Below are positions 1 to 8,092 of a stretch of 64,000 nt of DNA, one piece after another (position 1 is the first letter of the stretch; each line of letters opens with the position of its first letter). This DNA comes from an uncultured Elusimicrobiales bacterium (GTDB lineage: Bacteria > Elusimicrobiota > Elusimicrobia > Elusimicrobiales > Elusimicrobiaceae). The position numbers and the translations under genes were made by a program. Location of the stretch: the NCBI GenBank assembly GCA_944327085.1, contig CALVGG010000002.1:248001-312000 (forward strand), in the 5' to 3' direction. The notes under the pieces were generated by a model that searched no databases, was not told the DNA's origin, and saw nothing but the letters and a program-made list of their open reading frames with translations.

Positions 1-408
1 TTCCCCGCCTATTTTTTTGGCGCTAAAAAACGGAATGGGCTGTTTTACTTCACCGGTAAGGCTTTGTGTGGCGTTAAGTACGTCCTGCAAAGTAAAGGGG
101 GGAACGGGCTGTGTTTGGGTTTCTTCGCCATAGGCGTCCCAGGTGTCAGTTTCCACGCCCAGTTGCAGGGTGGCTTCGTAAGTTTTGGTTTGTTTTAAAA
201 AATAGTCTTGCTGTTTGGTGGCTTCCCGCCCGACCAAAAGCAACAACAGGCCGGAGGCCATAGGGTCCAGCGTGCCGCTGTGGCCGATGGTTTTTACGTG
301 CAAGGCTTTGCGCGTCAAAATAATAATATCGTGGGACGCGTAATCTTTTGGCTTATCCACCAAAAACAGCCCGCTGATGAGCGGCTTACCGAATTTCTTT
401 GACGACAT
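1..408 (-). CDS. truB: tRNA pseudouridine(55) synthase TruB, C-terminus cut by window edge
   Basis: This is the N-terminal 136 codons of TruB, which isomerises U55 in the T-loop of elongator tRNAs. I translated it from the minus strand. It begins MSSKKFGKPL, continues GLFLVDKP and contains the family signature GTLDPMASGLL, which carries the catalytic aspartate. Further on, TYEATLQLGVETDT matches the TruB fold. The gene runs off the left edge, so its C-terminal PUA-like part is not visible. The ATG at 408 lies 23 bases inside the end of nrnA, as expected for the last gene of an rbfA-nrnA-truB unit. The product is cytoplasmic. Confidence 0.93.
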   Translation of the reverse strand, partial: MSSKKFGKPLISGLFLVDKPKDYASHDIIILTRKALHVKTIGHSGTLDPMASGLLLLLVGREATKQQDYFLKQTKTYEATLQLGVETDTWDAYGEETQTQPVPPFTLQDVLNATQSLTGEVKQPIPFFSAKKIGGE

Positions 409-1384
409 TTTTCACAACTTCGGCCAGTTCGCTTGTAACGTCTTCCAGCGGTTTGCCTGTTACTTTAAAGCCGGATGCCCGCGCATGCCCGCCGCCGCCG
501 AATTTTTGGGCAATTTGGCTTACGTCCACCGCGTTGCGTGCGCGCAGGTTGACGGATACTTTATCGGCTTCTTCTTTAATCAGGGCGGAAACTTCCACCC
601 CCGGTATCATGGTGGGTTGGCTTACAATACCCTGCGTTTGCGCCGGGGTGGCGCCCAGGGCTTCAAAATCGCGCCGGGTGAGCACTATTTGGCTGTATTT
701 ATTGTCAAAACGCAGTTCCATTTTTTCCAGTGCGCGGCCCAGCAGTTTTAATTCAATATAAGGCTTGGTAAAATAAATCACCTGGTTAATTTGGGCAATA
801 TCGGCCCCCAAGGCTACCAGGGCAGAGGCTACACGCAGCGCTTCGGCCGTAGTGTTGCTGTGCAAAAAGCGGCCGGTGTCCGTCTCCAGGCCGGTGTACA
901 GGCAGGTGGCTTCGTCCGGCGAGGGGAGAAGGCCCTCTTCGTTTGCTTCAAAAAGCTGGAATATAATTTCCGCCGTAGAGCTGGCGGATGAATCTATATA
1001 ATTGATGTGTCCGTATTCGTCGCTAATTAAGTGGTGGTCTATATTAATAATGGTTTTTGCGTTTTTTAATACGCTTTCCAAATCGCCCCCGCGGGTGCGG
1101 TCGGAACATTCCAGGAGGATAACGGTGTCAAAAGCGGGGTTTTGCGGCAATTGATTGACGTGAATATTGTTTAAACCGGGCAAAAATTGCAAGTCCGCCC
1201 CTATAGCCGGTGTGGCGTAAGCATAAGGATTTTTGCCCAGCCGGCTTAGCAGAGAAACCATGGTAAGCGTGCAGCCGAGGGAGTCCCCGTCCGGGTTTTG
1301 GTGCCCGGCAATAAAAAAGTTTTTGCCGTCTTTTATGGCCTGCCAAATGGAGGCAAAGGTGGTTTCTCTAATTTGCTGATTCAT
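386..1384 (-). CDS. nrnA: DHH/DHHA1 family bifunctional oligoribonuclease and pAp phosphatase NrnA
   Basis: This 332-residue protein has the DHH phosphoesterase layout. Motif I HQNPDGDSLG is at about residues 28-37 with metal-binding Asp32 and Asp34. The DHH triplet (INIDHHLISDEYG) is near residue 117, and the DHHA1 substrate-binding motif GGGGHARASG is near 294. The length and motif spacing fit NrnA, which degrades 2-5 nt RNAs and dephosphorylates 3'-phosphoadenosine 5'-phosphate. The gene overlaps rbfA by 17 bases upstream and truB by 23 bases downstream, so the three are translationally coupled. AAGGA precedes the ATG at 1384. Family membership is clear; the exact substrates are inferred. 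Confidence 0.9.
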   Translation of the reverse strand: MNQQIRETTFASIWQAIKDGKNFFIAGHQNPDGDSLGCTLTMVSLLSRLGKNPYAYATPAIGADLQFLPGLNNIHVNQLPQNPAFDTVILLECSDRTRGGDLESVLKNAKTIINIDHHLISDEYGHINYIDSSASSTAEIIFQLFEANEEGLLPSPDEATCLYTGLETDTGRFLHSNTTAEALRVASALVALGADIAQINQVIYFTKPYIELKLLGRALEKMELRFDNKYSQIVLTRRDFEALGATPAQTQGIVSQPTMIPGVEVSALIKEEADKVSVNLRARNAVDVSQIAQKFGGGGHARASGFKVTGKPLEDVTSELAEVVKNVVKEIR

Positions 1385-1730
1385 TTTTTTCCTTCTCTAT
1401 AATTTGGAAAATGGATTCCACCCGGGAGGCTTTTTCCGGGGTGTTGTCATACTCAAAGCTAAAAGAAGGAATGCGTTTTAAATGCAGGCGGTGGCGCAGC
1501 AGGGCGCCGATTTCTTTACGCAGCAGGGATAACGCTTCCTGGGTTTTCTTTTTGTCTTCCGGGCTGCCAAATACGGAAAAGTATACTTTGGCGGAAGACA
1601 AATCTTTAGATACATGCACCGCGGTAATGGTTACAAAGCCGCCCAACTCTCCATTGGCCGACATTTTGGTTACATGCGTGTTTATTTCTTCTAAAAAAAG
1701 GGTTTCCAAACGTTTTATTCTGTCAATCAT
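1368..1730 (-). CDS. rbfA: 30S ribosome-binding factor RbfA
   Basis: This 120-residue protein begins MIDRIKRLE and contains the KH-like RbfA core (VTITAVHVSKDLSSAKVYFSV, then LRHRLHLKRIPSFSFEYD). RbfA binds the 5' domain of 16S rRNA during 30S maturation and cold adaptation. I place the start at the ATG at 1730. An in-frame GTG six bases upstream exists, but a TGCTATAAT extended -10 element ends exactly there, so the ATG would be at or next to the transcript 5' end. No Shine-Dalgarno sequence is present. In many bacteria rbfA directly follows infB; here a pilin gene and a DUF190 gene intervene. Confidence 0.92.
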   Translation of the reverse strand: MIDRIKRLETLFLEEINTHVTKMSANGELGGFVTITAVHVSKDLSSAKVYFSVFGSPEDKKKTQEALSLLRKEIGALLRHRLHLKRIPSFSFEYDNTPEKASRVESIFQIIEKEKNESAN

Positions 1731-1736
1731 ACACAC

Positions 1737-1745
1737 ATTATAGCA
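1737..1745 (-). promoter_or_regulatory. Extended -10 promoter of rbfA-nrnA-truB
   Basis: The minus strand reads TGCTATAAT, a perfect -10 hexamer with the extended TGn element. It ends only six bases before the rbfA ATG. No convincing -35 box or ribosome-binding site is visible, so the transcript is probably leaderless. Confidence 0.7.
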
Positions 1746-1777
1746 TTTTAGCCAAGGGCTTTTGGGTAAATAAAACC

Positions 1778-1806
1778 TTGTTTTTTAGAGTAAACTAAAG
1801 TATATT
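1778..1806 (+). promoter_or_regulatory. Sigma-70-type promoter of the first pilin gene
   Basis: TTGTTT at 1778-1783 and TATATT at 1801-1806 are separated by 17 bases. Transcription from about 1813 would give an untranslated leader of some 78 bases before the pilin ATG at 1891. AGGAGA at 1879-1884 is the ribosome-binding site. Confidence 0.55.
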
Positions 1807-1890
1807 ATTTATAGGGAGGGTTGCCGGTTGGCGGCTCTTTCGGGCTGGTTTGGCAGCTTGTTTAATTTACGTTAGATTAGGAGAATATTT

Positions 1891-2424
1891 ATGAATACGA
1901 AAGGTTTTACCTTAATTGAGTTGCTGGTGGTGGTGCTCATCATTGGTATTTTGGCCAGTGTGGCTTTGCCCCAGTATACCAAAGCGGTGGAAAAATCCCG
2001 CTCTACGGAAGCAATCACCTTGCTTAGCAACTTGGCTAAAGCAGAGGAGATTTATGCCTTGGCTACCAATTCCTATACCAATGATATGAACTCTTTGGAT
2101 ATCCAAATGCCCAATGTGACGGGTACGGGTACGGTAAGCTCTGTGCAAACCAATGCGTTCACCATTACCATTCGCAATACTAACGGGGCAGATGTATTCC
2201 AGGCTACGGCTACCCGCGGCGGAAAAACCAACGCCGGCTCTGCCAATTATAACTATACCATTGTGGCGCGTATGGCACGTGGGGAATCTTTAAAAATGTG
2301 GTGCCAGCCGGATACAGTTACTGCGGTTGCTGACTCAGCCCCGGCTTTAACGGGTACGACTGACGCCGTAAAGATGTGCAAAAGCATTGCCAACGGTAAT
2401 GCCAACGGTTATATTATGCAGTAA
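1891..2424 (+). CDS. Type IV pilin-like protein with N-terminal prepilin methylation signal
   Basis: The 177-residue product has a very short prepilin leader (MNTKG) followed by FTLIELLVVVLIIGILASVALPQY. A prepilin peptidase would cut after Gly5, and Glu5 of the mature chain is present. The rest resembles a pilin or pseudopilin globular domain, with a C-terminal cysteine pair (MWCQPD and KMCKSI) that probably forms the D-loop disulfide. The expected location is the periplasm and inner membrane, as a pilus or type II secretion subunit. The gene stands alone, antisense to its neighbours rbfA and the DUF190 gene, with its own promoter and terminator. Such scattered single pilin genes are typical of Elusimicrobiota. 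Which fibre it joins cannot be told. Confidence 0.9.
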   Translation: MNTKGFTLIELLVVVLIIGILASVALPQYTKAVEKSRSTEAITLLSNLAKAEEIYALATNSYTNDMNSLDIQMPNVTGTGTVSSVQTNAFTITIRNTNGADVFQATATRGGKTNAGSANYNYTIVARMARGESLKMWCQPDTVTAVADSAPALTGTTDAVKMCKSIANGNANGYIMQ

Positions 2425-2440
2425 GTTTTATGGCGTATTT

Positions 2441-2469
2441 AAAAACCCCGCTTGAAAGCGGGGTTTTTT
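2441..2469 (+). terminator. Intrinsic terminator of the first pilin gene
   Basis: The stem AACCCCGCTT / AAGCGGGGTT with a tiny loop is followed by a run of T residues, 16 bases after the pilin stop codon. Confidence 0.85.
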
Positions 2470-2531
2470 ATGTCTTGCTAATTGGATACGGACAACGCCC
2501 ACCCCCGCGCACTAAAAAGACTATAAACAAC

Positions 2532-2565
2532 AAAAACCGCTGCCAAAATAACAGCAGCGGTTTTT
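2532..2565 (-). terminator. Intrinsic terminator after the DUF190 gene
   Basis: A perfect 12-bp stem (AAAAACCGCTGC with its complement) flanks a 10-base loop. It is symmetric and so can work in both directions. It lies 19 bases beyond the DUF190 stop codon. Confidence 0.8.
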
Positions 2566-2583
2566 GCATAACTTAAAGCGTGT

Positions 2584-2958
2584 TTATTGGTCTTGCTGGG
2601 CTTGTTTTTTGGTATCTCCCATTTTTTCCAGGTGCATGTCTACATCTAAGGAATACACCATGCAGCCTTTGGGTTGGGCTTCCAGCAAGGGCAGCAGTTC
2701 TTTTTCCATAAAACTGTTTATTTTTTCCGGTTCGTCCACCATTTCCATCACCACGGGGTATTTTTCCACCAGCTCAAAATAACGTGTATTGCGTAAAATG
2801 CTGCTGGGCCCGTAACCCAACATGGCGCGGCTGGCCGTGGCACCGGAAAGGCCAAAATCTTTGGCTTTTTTGGCTATAATTTCATACAGCAGTACGTGGT
2901 TAATGCGGTCCGTACTGCTTAAATATACTTTTAAAAGCCTCATTTTTTTATGCTGCAT
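2584..2958 (-). CDS. DUF190 (PII-like) family protein
   Basis: This 124-residue protein matches the DUF190 pattern: KVYLSSTDR near the start, LYEIIAKKAKDFGLSGATASRAMLGYGPSS in the middle and VVMEMVDEPEKINSF later. The family adopts a ferredoxin-like fold resembling PII signalling proteins, and its ligand is generally unknown. I chose the ATG at 2958, which is preceded by GGGGG. An in-frame GTG at 2964 and a downstream ATG at 2943 are alternatives. The C-terminus (KKQAQQDQ) is hydrophilic. The gene has its own promoter and terminator between infB and the pilin gene. DUF190 genes often neighbour crcB fluoride channels, but none is nearby. Confidence 0.82.
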   Translation of the reverse strand: MQHKKMRLLKVYLSSTDRINHVLLYEIIAKKAKDFGLSGATASRAMLGYGPSSILRNTRYFELVEKYPVVMEMVDEPEKINSFMEKELLPLLEAQPKGCMVYSLDVDMHLEKMGDTKKQAQQDQ

Positions 2959-2991
2959 AGGCACACCCCCGGGGAAATGTCCCCTTCCTGT

Positions 2992-3000
2992 ATTATAACA
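2992..3000 (-). promoter_or_regulatory. Extended -10 promoter of the DUF190 gene
   Basis: The minus strand reads TGTTATAAT, an ideal extended -10. The leader that follows contains AGGAAGGGG and a small GGGGACATTTCCCC hairpin before the start codon. Confidence 0.6.
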
Positions 3001-3042
3001 GAATTTTACGGTTTTAGCGTTTCATCCTGTCTTGTGCATAAT

Positions 3043-3072
3043 AAAAAAACCCCGGCCTAAAGCCGGGGTTTT
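3043..3072 (-). terminator. Intrinsic terminator of the rimP-nusA-infB operon
   Basis: The stem AACCCCGGC / GCCGGGGTT is followed on the minus strand by seven T residues. It lies 15 bases past the infB stop codon, so infB is the last gene of its transcript and rbfA is separately transcribed. Confidence 0.88.
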
Positions 3073-3087
3073 GGGGTAAGCGTAAAC

Positions 3088-5406
3088 TTACATTTTAATA
3101 CGTCTTGTAATATTATCCTTGCGGAAGCATTCAATGGTGTCTCCTTCCGCCACGCCTTTAAAGCCGGCTACCAAAATACCGCATTCATAGCCTTTTTCCA
3201 CTTCTTTTACATCGTCTTTAAAGCGTTTTAAGCCTTCAATGCGCCCGCGGCCGATTTCTTCCGTGCCGCGTTTAATGCGCACTTCATAGCCGCGCACCAT
3301 TTTGCCGCTTTCCACCAGGGAGCCGGAAATCAAGCCGGAGCTTAATTTCATTACTTTCTTGATGGTGGCGGTGCCGATTAAAGTTTCCACCACGTCCGGC
3401 TCCAGTAAGCCTTCCATAGCGGCCTTAATGTCTTCCAGCAGTTCAAAGATAATGGTGTAGAGGCGTATTTCTATGCCTTCGCGTTCGGCCTCGGCCTGGG
3501 CTTTGTTTTCCACGTCTACGTGGAAACCGATTACCACCGCATTGCTGGCTTTGGCAAGCAGAATGTCGGACTCGTTAATATTGCCCGGGGCGGAAAGGAT
3601 GATGTCCAGTTCCACCTCGTCGGACGGAATACGCAGCAAGGCGTCTTTAATCGCTTCTATGGAGCCTTGCACGTCTGCCTTTAAGATGATTTGCAATTTT
3701 TTAACTTTGCCGTTGCTGTCTTTGCCCAGGTTCATTAAAGAAACCTGTTTGCGGTGTGCCTGGGAATCTTCCTTCTGGGCCAGTTTGCGTTTTTCGGCCG
3801 CGTAGCGGGCTTCTTTTTCGCTTTCCATAATGTAAAGCGTATCGCCCACTTGCGGCGGTTCTCCGTTAATGCCCAAAATTTCGGCCGGCACGCTGGGGCC
3901 TATCTTTTGGTAACGCTGGGAGTTTTCGTCAATCAGCGCGCGGATGCGGCCATAGCTGGTGCCCACAATAAAGGGGTCGCCCACTTTCATGGTGCCTTTT
4001 TGCACAAGCACCGTGGCCACCACGCCGCGTTTATTGTCGCGCTTGGATTCCAAAATAACGCCTACACCCAGGCGGTCCGGGTTGGCTTTTAATTCCATCA
4101 TTTCCGCCTGCAGGGAAATCATTTCCAAGAGTTTATCAATATTGATTTTTTTCTTGGCGGAAATTTCCACAAATATGGTATTGCCCTGCCATTCTTCCGG
4201 CACTAGGCCGCGGGCGGCCAAATCCTGCTTTACACGGTCCGGATTGGCGCCTGGCAGGTCTATCTTATTAATGGCAACAATAATAGGCGCACCGGCGGCT
4301 TTGGCGTGTTCCATGGCCTCAATGGTTTGGGGCATAATGCCGTCCGTGGCGGATACCACCAGCACCACAATATCCGTTGCCTGGGCGCCGCGGGCACGCA
4401 TGGCGGTAAACGCTTCGTGCCCGGGGGTATCCAAGAACGTAAGGGATCCGCGCGGGGTTTTTACCCGGTACGCACCGATGTGTTGCGTAATGGCGCCGGC
4501 TTCTCCTTCGGCCACGTGGGAGCTGCGTATCGCATCTAGCAGGCTGGTTTTGCCGTGGTCCACATGGCCCATGATGGTAATAACCGGGCTGCGCGGTTTT
4601 AAGGAGGCCGGGTCATCCTGCTGTTCCATAATGTGCAGGGTTTCCTGGTCCAAATCTTCCTCGGCCATTTCGGCTTCAAAACCGCATTCGCTCAAAATCA
4701 GTTCAATCATGTCTTTTTCAAGACGTTGGTTGATGGTGGCAAACACGCCCAGGCCCATTAGCTTTTTGATGAAATCGTTAATTTTAAAATTCATCTTTTC
4801 GGCCAGTTCTTTCACCGTGGGGTTGCCCACAATGCGGATTTTTTTGGAATCCTTCACCGGGGCAGCTTGCTGCTGGGGTTTTAAGTGGCCGTGCCTGTCC
4901 AAATGGGCTTGGGGCTGTGCGGGGCGCGGGGCCTGCTGTTGGGCAGGAGCCTGCGGTTTGGCCTGTTGTTGCACCGGGGCCGGCTTGGGCGCAGGCGCAG
5001 GTTGAGCGGGCGCCGGTTTAGGCGCTTCGTGCGCGGGCGCAGGCTGCGGCTTGGGTTGTGCGGGCTGAGCAACCGGGGCCGGCTGCGGGGCCGGTTTAGG
5101 CGTTTGCATAGCCGGTTTTTCCTGCACCGGGGCAGCTGCCTGAGCGGCAGGCTGGGCTTCTTGTTCTTTTACCGGGGCTTTATGTGCCGCACGTGGCGTG
5201 GCAGTTTTTTTGGCGGTTTTGGGTTTTTCTTCCGCCGTTTTTTTTGCCGCGGTTTTGCGTGCAGTGGCTTTTTTGGCGGTTTTGGGTTTGTCTTCCGCCG
5301 TTTTTTTGGCCGCGGTTTTGCGCACAGTGGTTTTTTTAGCCGTTGTTTTTTTAACAGGGGAGGCTTTTTCGTCTTCCGTATTAGTTTGTTTTTTCGTTGT
5401 TGTCAT
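3088..5406 (-). CDS. infB: Translation initiation factor IF-2
   Basis: The 772-residue GTPase delivers fMet-tRNA to the 30S subunit and promotes subunit joining. Residues 1 to about 180 are low complexity: a Lys/Ala-rich stretch with a repeated [10 protein letters not shown] unit, then a Pro/Ala/Gln-rich stretch. An IF2_N-type region follows ([19 protein letters not shown]). The G domain begins near residue 275 with GHVDHGKT (G1), DTPGHEAF (G3), NKIDLP (G4) and SAKK (G5). Domains II to IV complete the protein up to RRIKM. The start overlaps nusA by 26 bases. The basic N-terminus resembles a histone H1 tail and echoes the tail on ribosomal protein S2 in this window. Confidence 0.97.
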   Translation of the reverse strand: MTTTKKQTNTEDEKASPVKKTTAKKTTVRKTAAKKTAEDKPKTAKKATARKTAAKKTAEEKPKTAKKTATPRAAHKAPVKEQEAQPAAQAAAPVQEKPAMQTPKPAPQPAPVAQPAQPKPQPAPAHEAPKPAPAQPAPAPKPAPVQQQAKPQAPAQQQAPRPAQPQAHLDRHGHLKPQQQAAPVKDSKKIRIVGNPTVKELAEKMNFKINDFIKKLMGLGVFATINQRLEKDMIELILSECGFEAEMAEEDLDQETLHIMEQQDDPASLKPRSPVITIMGHVDHGKTSLLDAIRSSHVAEGEAGAITQHIGAYRVKTPRGSLTFLDTPGHEAFTAMRARGAQATDIVVLVVSATDGIMPQTIEAMEHAKAAGAPIIVAINKIDLPGANPDRVKQDLAARGLVPEEWQGNTIFVEISAKKKINIDKLLEMISLQAEMMELKANPDRLGVGVILESKRDNKRGVVATVLVQKGTMKVGDPFIVGTSYGRIRALIDENSQRYQKIGPSVPAEILGINGEPPQVGDTLYIMESEKEARYAAEKRKLAQKEDSQAHRKQVSLMNLGKDSNGKVKKLQIILKADVQGSIEAIKDALLRIPSDEVELDIILSAPGNINESDILLAKASNAVVIGFHVDVENKAQAEAEREGIEIRLYTIIFELLEDIKAAMEGLLEPDVVETLIGTATIKKVMKLSSGLISGSLVESGKMVRGYEVRIKRGTEEIGRGRIEGLKRFKDDVKEVEKGYECGILVAGFKGVAEGDTIECFRKDNITRRIKM

Positions 5407-6769
5407 CCGTTACCTCCTCTTGGGTTTTTTGGGCGGCCTGATGGGAAGCCAAATATTTTTTGGCGCCTTCAATTACTTTGGCGGCCGTCTTTTCGCCCAC
5501 GCCTTGCAGGGTGGCCAGGTGTTCCGGCTCTACGGAAGCAATTTTTTCTACCGTGGTGAACCCGGCTTTCTGTAATACTTCAGCAATTTTTGGGCCAATG
5601 CCTTCCACATCCGCCAGGGCGGTTTGGATTTGCTCGCTGGCTTCTTTTTCTTCCTGCGCTTTTTGAGATTCGCTCTTTACTTCCAAATTCCAGCCCGTCA
5701 GTTTGCAGGCCAATTTAATGTTTTGCCAATCTTTGCCGATGGCAATGGCCAGTTGGTCATCCGGCACAATAATGGTGGCTTTTTTATCGCTCAAGCTGTC
5801 AATTTTTACATAGCTGGCTTTGGCCGGGGAAATGGCATTCATCAGCACGGTGGAAACATCGGCCGAGTAATTGATTAAATCAATGCGTTCACCGGAAAGT
5901 TCGTTCATTACCGCACGAATGCGGATGCCGCGCATGCCCACGCAGGTGCCGATGGGGTCAATTTTATGGTCAATGCTGGAAACCAACACTTTGGCGCGGA
6001 AGCCCGGGTCTCTTTGGATATTTTTAATTTCCACAATGCCTTCGTTAATTTCGGGCACTTCCACTTTAAACAGCTCTTCCATAAATTTGGGGCTGGTGCG
6101 GGATAAAATGATGTACGGCCCGCGCTGCCCTTTATCCATTTTGTAAGCGGCGGATTTATAGCGGGAAAGCACCGGGTCATCACCCACGTTTGCCAAGTCG
6201 TTCTGGCTGAGTACTTTGGTGATGATGGCCTTTACGCGCGAACCGTTTACATAGCGTTCTTTTTTAATTTGTTCGCAATAGGGCAAGATGGCTTCCACTT
6301 TGCCTAAATCCACAATAATGTCCCGGTCGGAAAAGCGGCGTACGGAGCCGGTAATCACTTCGCCTTCGCGGGGTTTATATTCTTTATAAAAGTTTTCGCG
6401 TTCAATGCCGCGCACTTTTTGAATAAGCACCTGTTTGGCAATTTGCGCCGCAATGCGGGAGAAGTCTTCCACGTCCAGCGTGTTGGTTACCACATCGCCC
6501 ACTTTGGGGTTTTTAACATAGGCTTTGGCTTGTTCCACGTCAATTTCCGTTTCCGGGTTGGTTACGGCTTCCACCACGTTTAAGGTTTGAAAAGCTTTAA
6601 TGGAGCCGGCCTCGGTATCAATTTTGGCGCTGATTTGCGCGGTTTTACCCAAATTTTTGCGCAGGGCGGAAACCAGGGCGTCTTCAATGGTTTTTAAAAT
6701 ATCTTCGCGTTTAATGTTCTTTTCTCTTTCCAGGCCTTCTAATGCCATTACTAATTCTTTTGCTTCCAT
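5381..6769 (-). CDS. nusA: Transcription termination/antitermination protein NusA
   Basis: The 462-residue protein binds RNA polymerase and nascent RNA. The N-terminal polymerase-binding domain (1-130) is followed by an S1 domain (GEVITGSVRRFSDRDIIVDLG), then two KH domains with GTCVGMRGIRIR and AIGKDWQNIKLA. The C-terminus has a helix-hairpin-helix segment (DVEGIGPKIAEVLQKAGF and LQGVGEKTAAKVIEGA) of the kind found in many non-enterobacterial NusA proteins. It sits between rimP and infB, the classical order, with a 26-base overlap into infB. Confidence 0.96.
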   Translation of the reverse strand: MEAKELVMALEGLEREKNIKREDILKTIEDALVSALRKNLGKTAQISAKIDTEAGSIKAFQTLNVVEAVTNPETEIDVEQAKAYVKNPKVGDVVTNTLDVEDFSRIAAQIAKQVLIQKVRGIERENFYKEYKPREGEVITGSVRRFSDRDIIVDLGKVEAILPYCEQIKKERYVNGSRVKAIITKVLSQNDLANVGDDPVLSRYKSAAYKMDKGQRGPYIILSRTSPKFMEELFKVEVPEINEGIVEIKNIQRDPGFRAKVLVSSIDHKIDPIGTCVGMRGIRIRAVMNELSGERIDLINYSADVSTVLMNAISPAKASYVKIDSLSDKKATIIVPDDQLAIAIGKDWQNIKLACKLTGWNLEVKSESQKAQEEKEASEQIQTALADVEGIGPKIAEVLQKAGFTTVEKIASVEPEHLATLQGVGEKTAAKVIEGAKKYLASHQAAQKTQEEVTDDNNEKTN

Positions 6770-6830
6770 TTTGTTATTTTCTCCTTAGGTATTAAAATGA
6801 AACGGCCGCATACAATACGGCCGTTTTGGG

Positions 6831-7292
6831 TTAAAATTCAAGTACGGGGTCCAACGTAGCTTTTTTGATGTTGTCGTACTCAAAACGGTAGTTGTTGGTG
6901 CCGTCTGCCAGCACAAAGCCTTTATCGTCCGCCTGGGCGATAATGCCCGTAAAAAAGCCCAAGCCGTTTAACGGGGTTTTTAAAATCACTTTTACCCGTT
7001 CATTAATAAAACGTTTGTAATGCTGGGGTTTTTTTAATACGCGGTGCACACCGGGGGAAGATACTTCCAGCACGTAGGCGCCGTCTATCAAATTTTCCAT
7101 TTCCAAAATAGCGTCTATTTTGTCGCTCAGTTCGCCGCAGTCATCCAGCGTGACTCCGCCGGCTTTGTCTACAAAAAACTGAAGCACCTTTTTATGGCCC
7201 TGGGTTTGAATAACCAAATCCACCAGTTCCACGTCTTGCTGTTCAAGGGCTTTGCTTACGGTTTCTTCTATGGTTTTGGGGTCTCTCATCAT
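6831..7292 (-). CDS. rimP: Ribosome maturation factor RimP
   Basis: This 153-residue protein carries the RimP signature VEVSSPGVHRVLKKPQHYKRF-type block (here AYVLEVSSPGVHRVLKK) and the N-terminal LVDLVIQTQGHKKVLQFFVDK strand pattern. RimP assists 30S subunit assembly. I chose the ATG at 7292 because AAGGA lies eight bases upstream. A reading frame extending to 7355 passes through the leader hairpin and is unlikely to be translated. It is the first gene of rimP-nusA-infB. Confidence 0.92.
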   Translation of the reverse strand: MMRDPKTIEETVSKALEQQDVELVDLVIQTQGHKKVLQFFVDKAGGVTLDDCGELSDKIDAILEMENLIDGAYVLEVSSPGVHRVLKKPQHYKRFINERVKVILKTPLNGLGFFTGIIAQADDKGFVLADGTNNYRFEYDNIKKATLDPVLEF

Positions 7293-7335
7293 AAAACTAA
7301 TCCTTAGGGGGGTAAAATAAATTTCCCTATTAAGT

Positions 7336-7365
7336 AAAGAGCGACTTGTTGCCAAGTCGCTCTTT
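7336..7365 (-). other. Perfect 13-bp stem-loop at the 5' end of the rimP-nusA-infB leader
   Basis: Inverted arms 7336-7348 and 7353-7365 flank a four-base loop (GCAA on the transcript). The predicted start site is near 7372, so the hairpin would be almost the first thing transcribed. On the transcript it is followed by UUUACUUAAU rather than a long U-run. It could be a stabilising cap, a regulatory hairpin or a weak attenuator. Confidence 0.75.
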
Positions 7366-7378
7366 TCAGAACAATTCT

Positions 7379-7407
7379 ATCTTAACATTATGGGGGCCCT
7401 CTGTCAA
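7379..7407 (-). promoter_or_regulatory. Sigma-70 promoter of rimP-nusA-infB
   Basis: The minus strand shows TTGACA (7402-7407), a 17-base spacer and TAAGAT (7379-7384). This is the best -35/-10 pair in the window. Start would fall near 7372, 80 bases before the rimP ATG. Confidence 0.8.
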
Positions 7408-7420
7408 CCCCGGGCGGCTG

Positions 7421-7735
7421 TTAAGAAAACCACTTAACACCCACCACACCTATTACAATCATCACCAGCCCTGCTACTCGGCCGGGGTTTTTGCCTTCAC
7501 CAAATAAAAACATATTGACTAATACTGCCCCTGCCGTGCCTGCCCCTATCCACACCGCATAGGCCGCGCTGACTGGCAAATATTTAAACGCGCGGTACAG
7601 CAACATAAACGATGCCGTAAACCCGCCCACAAACCCCAGCAGCCGGGGCAGGGTTTTGTATTGGCTGAACTTTTTAAGCCCTATCACGCCGGCAATTTCC
7701 GCCGCGGAGGCCGCAAATACCAGGAGCCATTTCAT
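7421..7735 (-). CDS. SMR-family exporter subunit, YkkD/Gdx-like
   Basis: The 104-residue protein has four predicted membrane helices and the SMR hallmarks: a membrane-embedded glutamate in helix 1 (ASAAEIAGVIGLKKF), then SAAYAVWIGAGTAGAVLVNMFLFGE and a final helix GLVMIVIGVVGVKWF. SMR proteins are inner-membrane dimers that exchange protons for cationic compounds, quaternary amines or guanidinium. It overlaps the preceding SMR gene by four bases (ATGA), so the two are probably subunits of one heteromer like YkkCD of Bacillus. The substrate is not determined by the sequence. Confidence 0.88.
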   Translation of the reverse strand: MKWLLVFAASAAEIAGVIGLKKFSQYKTLPRLLGFVGGFTASFMLLYRAFKYLPVSAAYAVWIGAGTAGAVLVNMFLFGEGKNPGRVAGLVMIVIGVVGVKWFS

Positions 7736-8076
7736 AACTCACCTCCCGGCGTTTGGGGCCTGTCTGAAAGTTTTAAAACAACTACACCCGCTACCAGTAT
7801 AACAATAAACAGCAGCTGCAGCGGTTGGAACGTCTCTTTAAAAAGGAACCAATCCATCAGAGCCGTCCCGGCTGAGCCCACCGCCGCAAATACGGCATAG
7901 ACGGTGCCGGTGGGCAGGCCCTGGCATGCTTTGGTAAGGAAATAAAAGTCCGTTACAATTACCAATACTACCAGTGCCCAGTGCCAAAACTTGCTTGCGC
8001 TGTTAAAACCATAGACCCACAATAACTCAAACAAACAAGTAAGGGCAACAAATATCCAAGGATTCACTTTCTTCAT
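7732..8076 (-). CDS. SMR-family exporter subunit, YkkC-like
   Basis: This 114-residue protein has four hydrophobic helices, the helix-1 glutamate in LTCLFELLWVYGF, and GLPTGTVYAVFAAVGSAGTALMDW-type family motifs. The soluble tail (SDRPQTPGGEL) resembles the charged tail of YkkC. The ATG at 8076 is preceded by AGAGG; the reading frame further upstream belongs to tetR in another frame. It follows the tetR stop by 16 bases and overlaps the second SMR gene by four bases, forming a tetR-smrA-smrB operon. Confidence 0.87.
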   Translation of the reverse strand: MKKVNPWIFVALTCLFELLWVYGFNSASKFWHWALVVLVIVTDFYFLTKACQGLPTGTVYAVFAAVGSAGTALMDWFLFKETFQPLQLLFIVILVAGVVVLKLSDRPQTPGGEL

Positions 8077-8092
8077 AAAACACCTCTGGCAG

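Noticed and set aside
4885-5575. Long plus-strand frames over infB (Arg/Gly/Phe-rich)
   Set aside because: They are antisense shadows of the Lys/Ala/Pro-rich IF-2 coding sequence, with no start signals.
7336-7365. Ordinary intrinsic terminator for the SMR operon
   Set aside because: The stem lies downstream of the rimP promoter start and is followed by UUUACUUAAU, not a clear U-run, so a leader role is more likely, although weak termination is possible.
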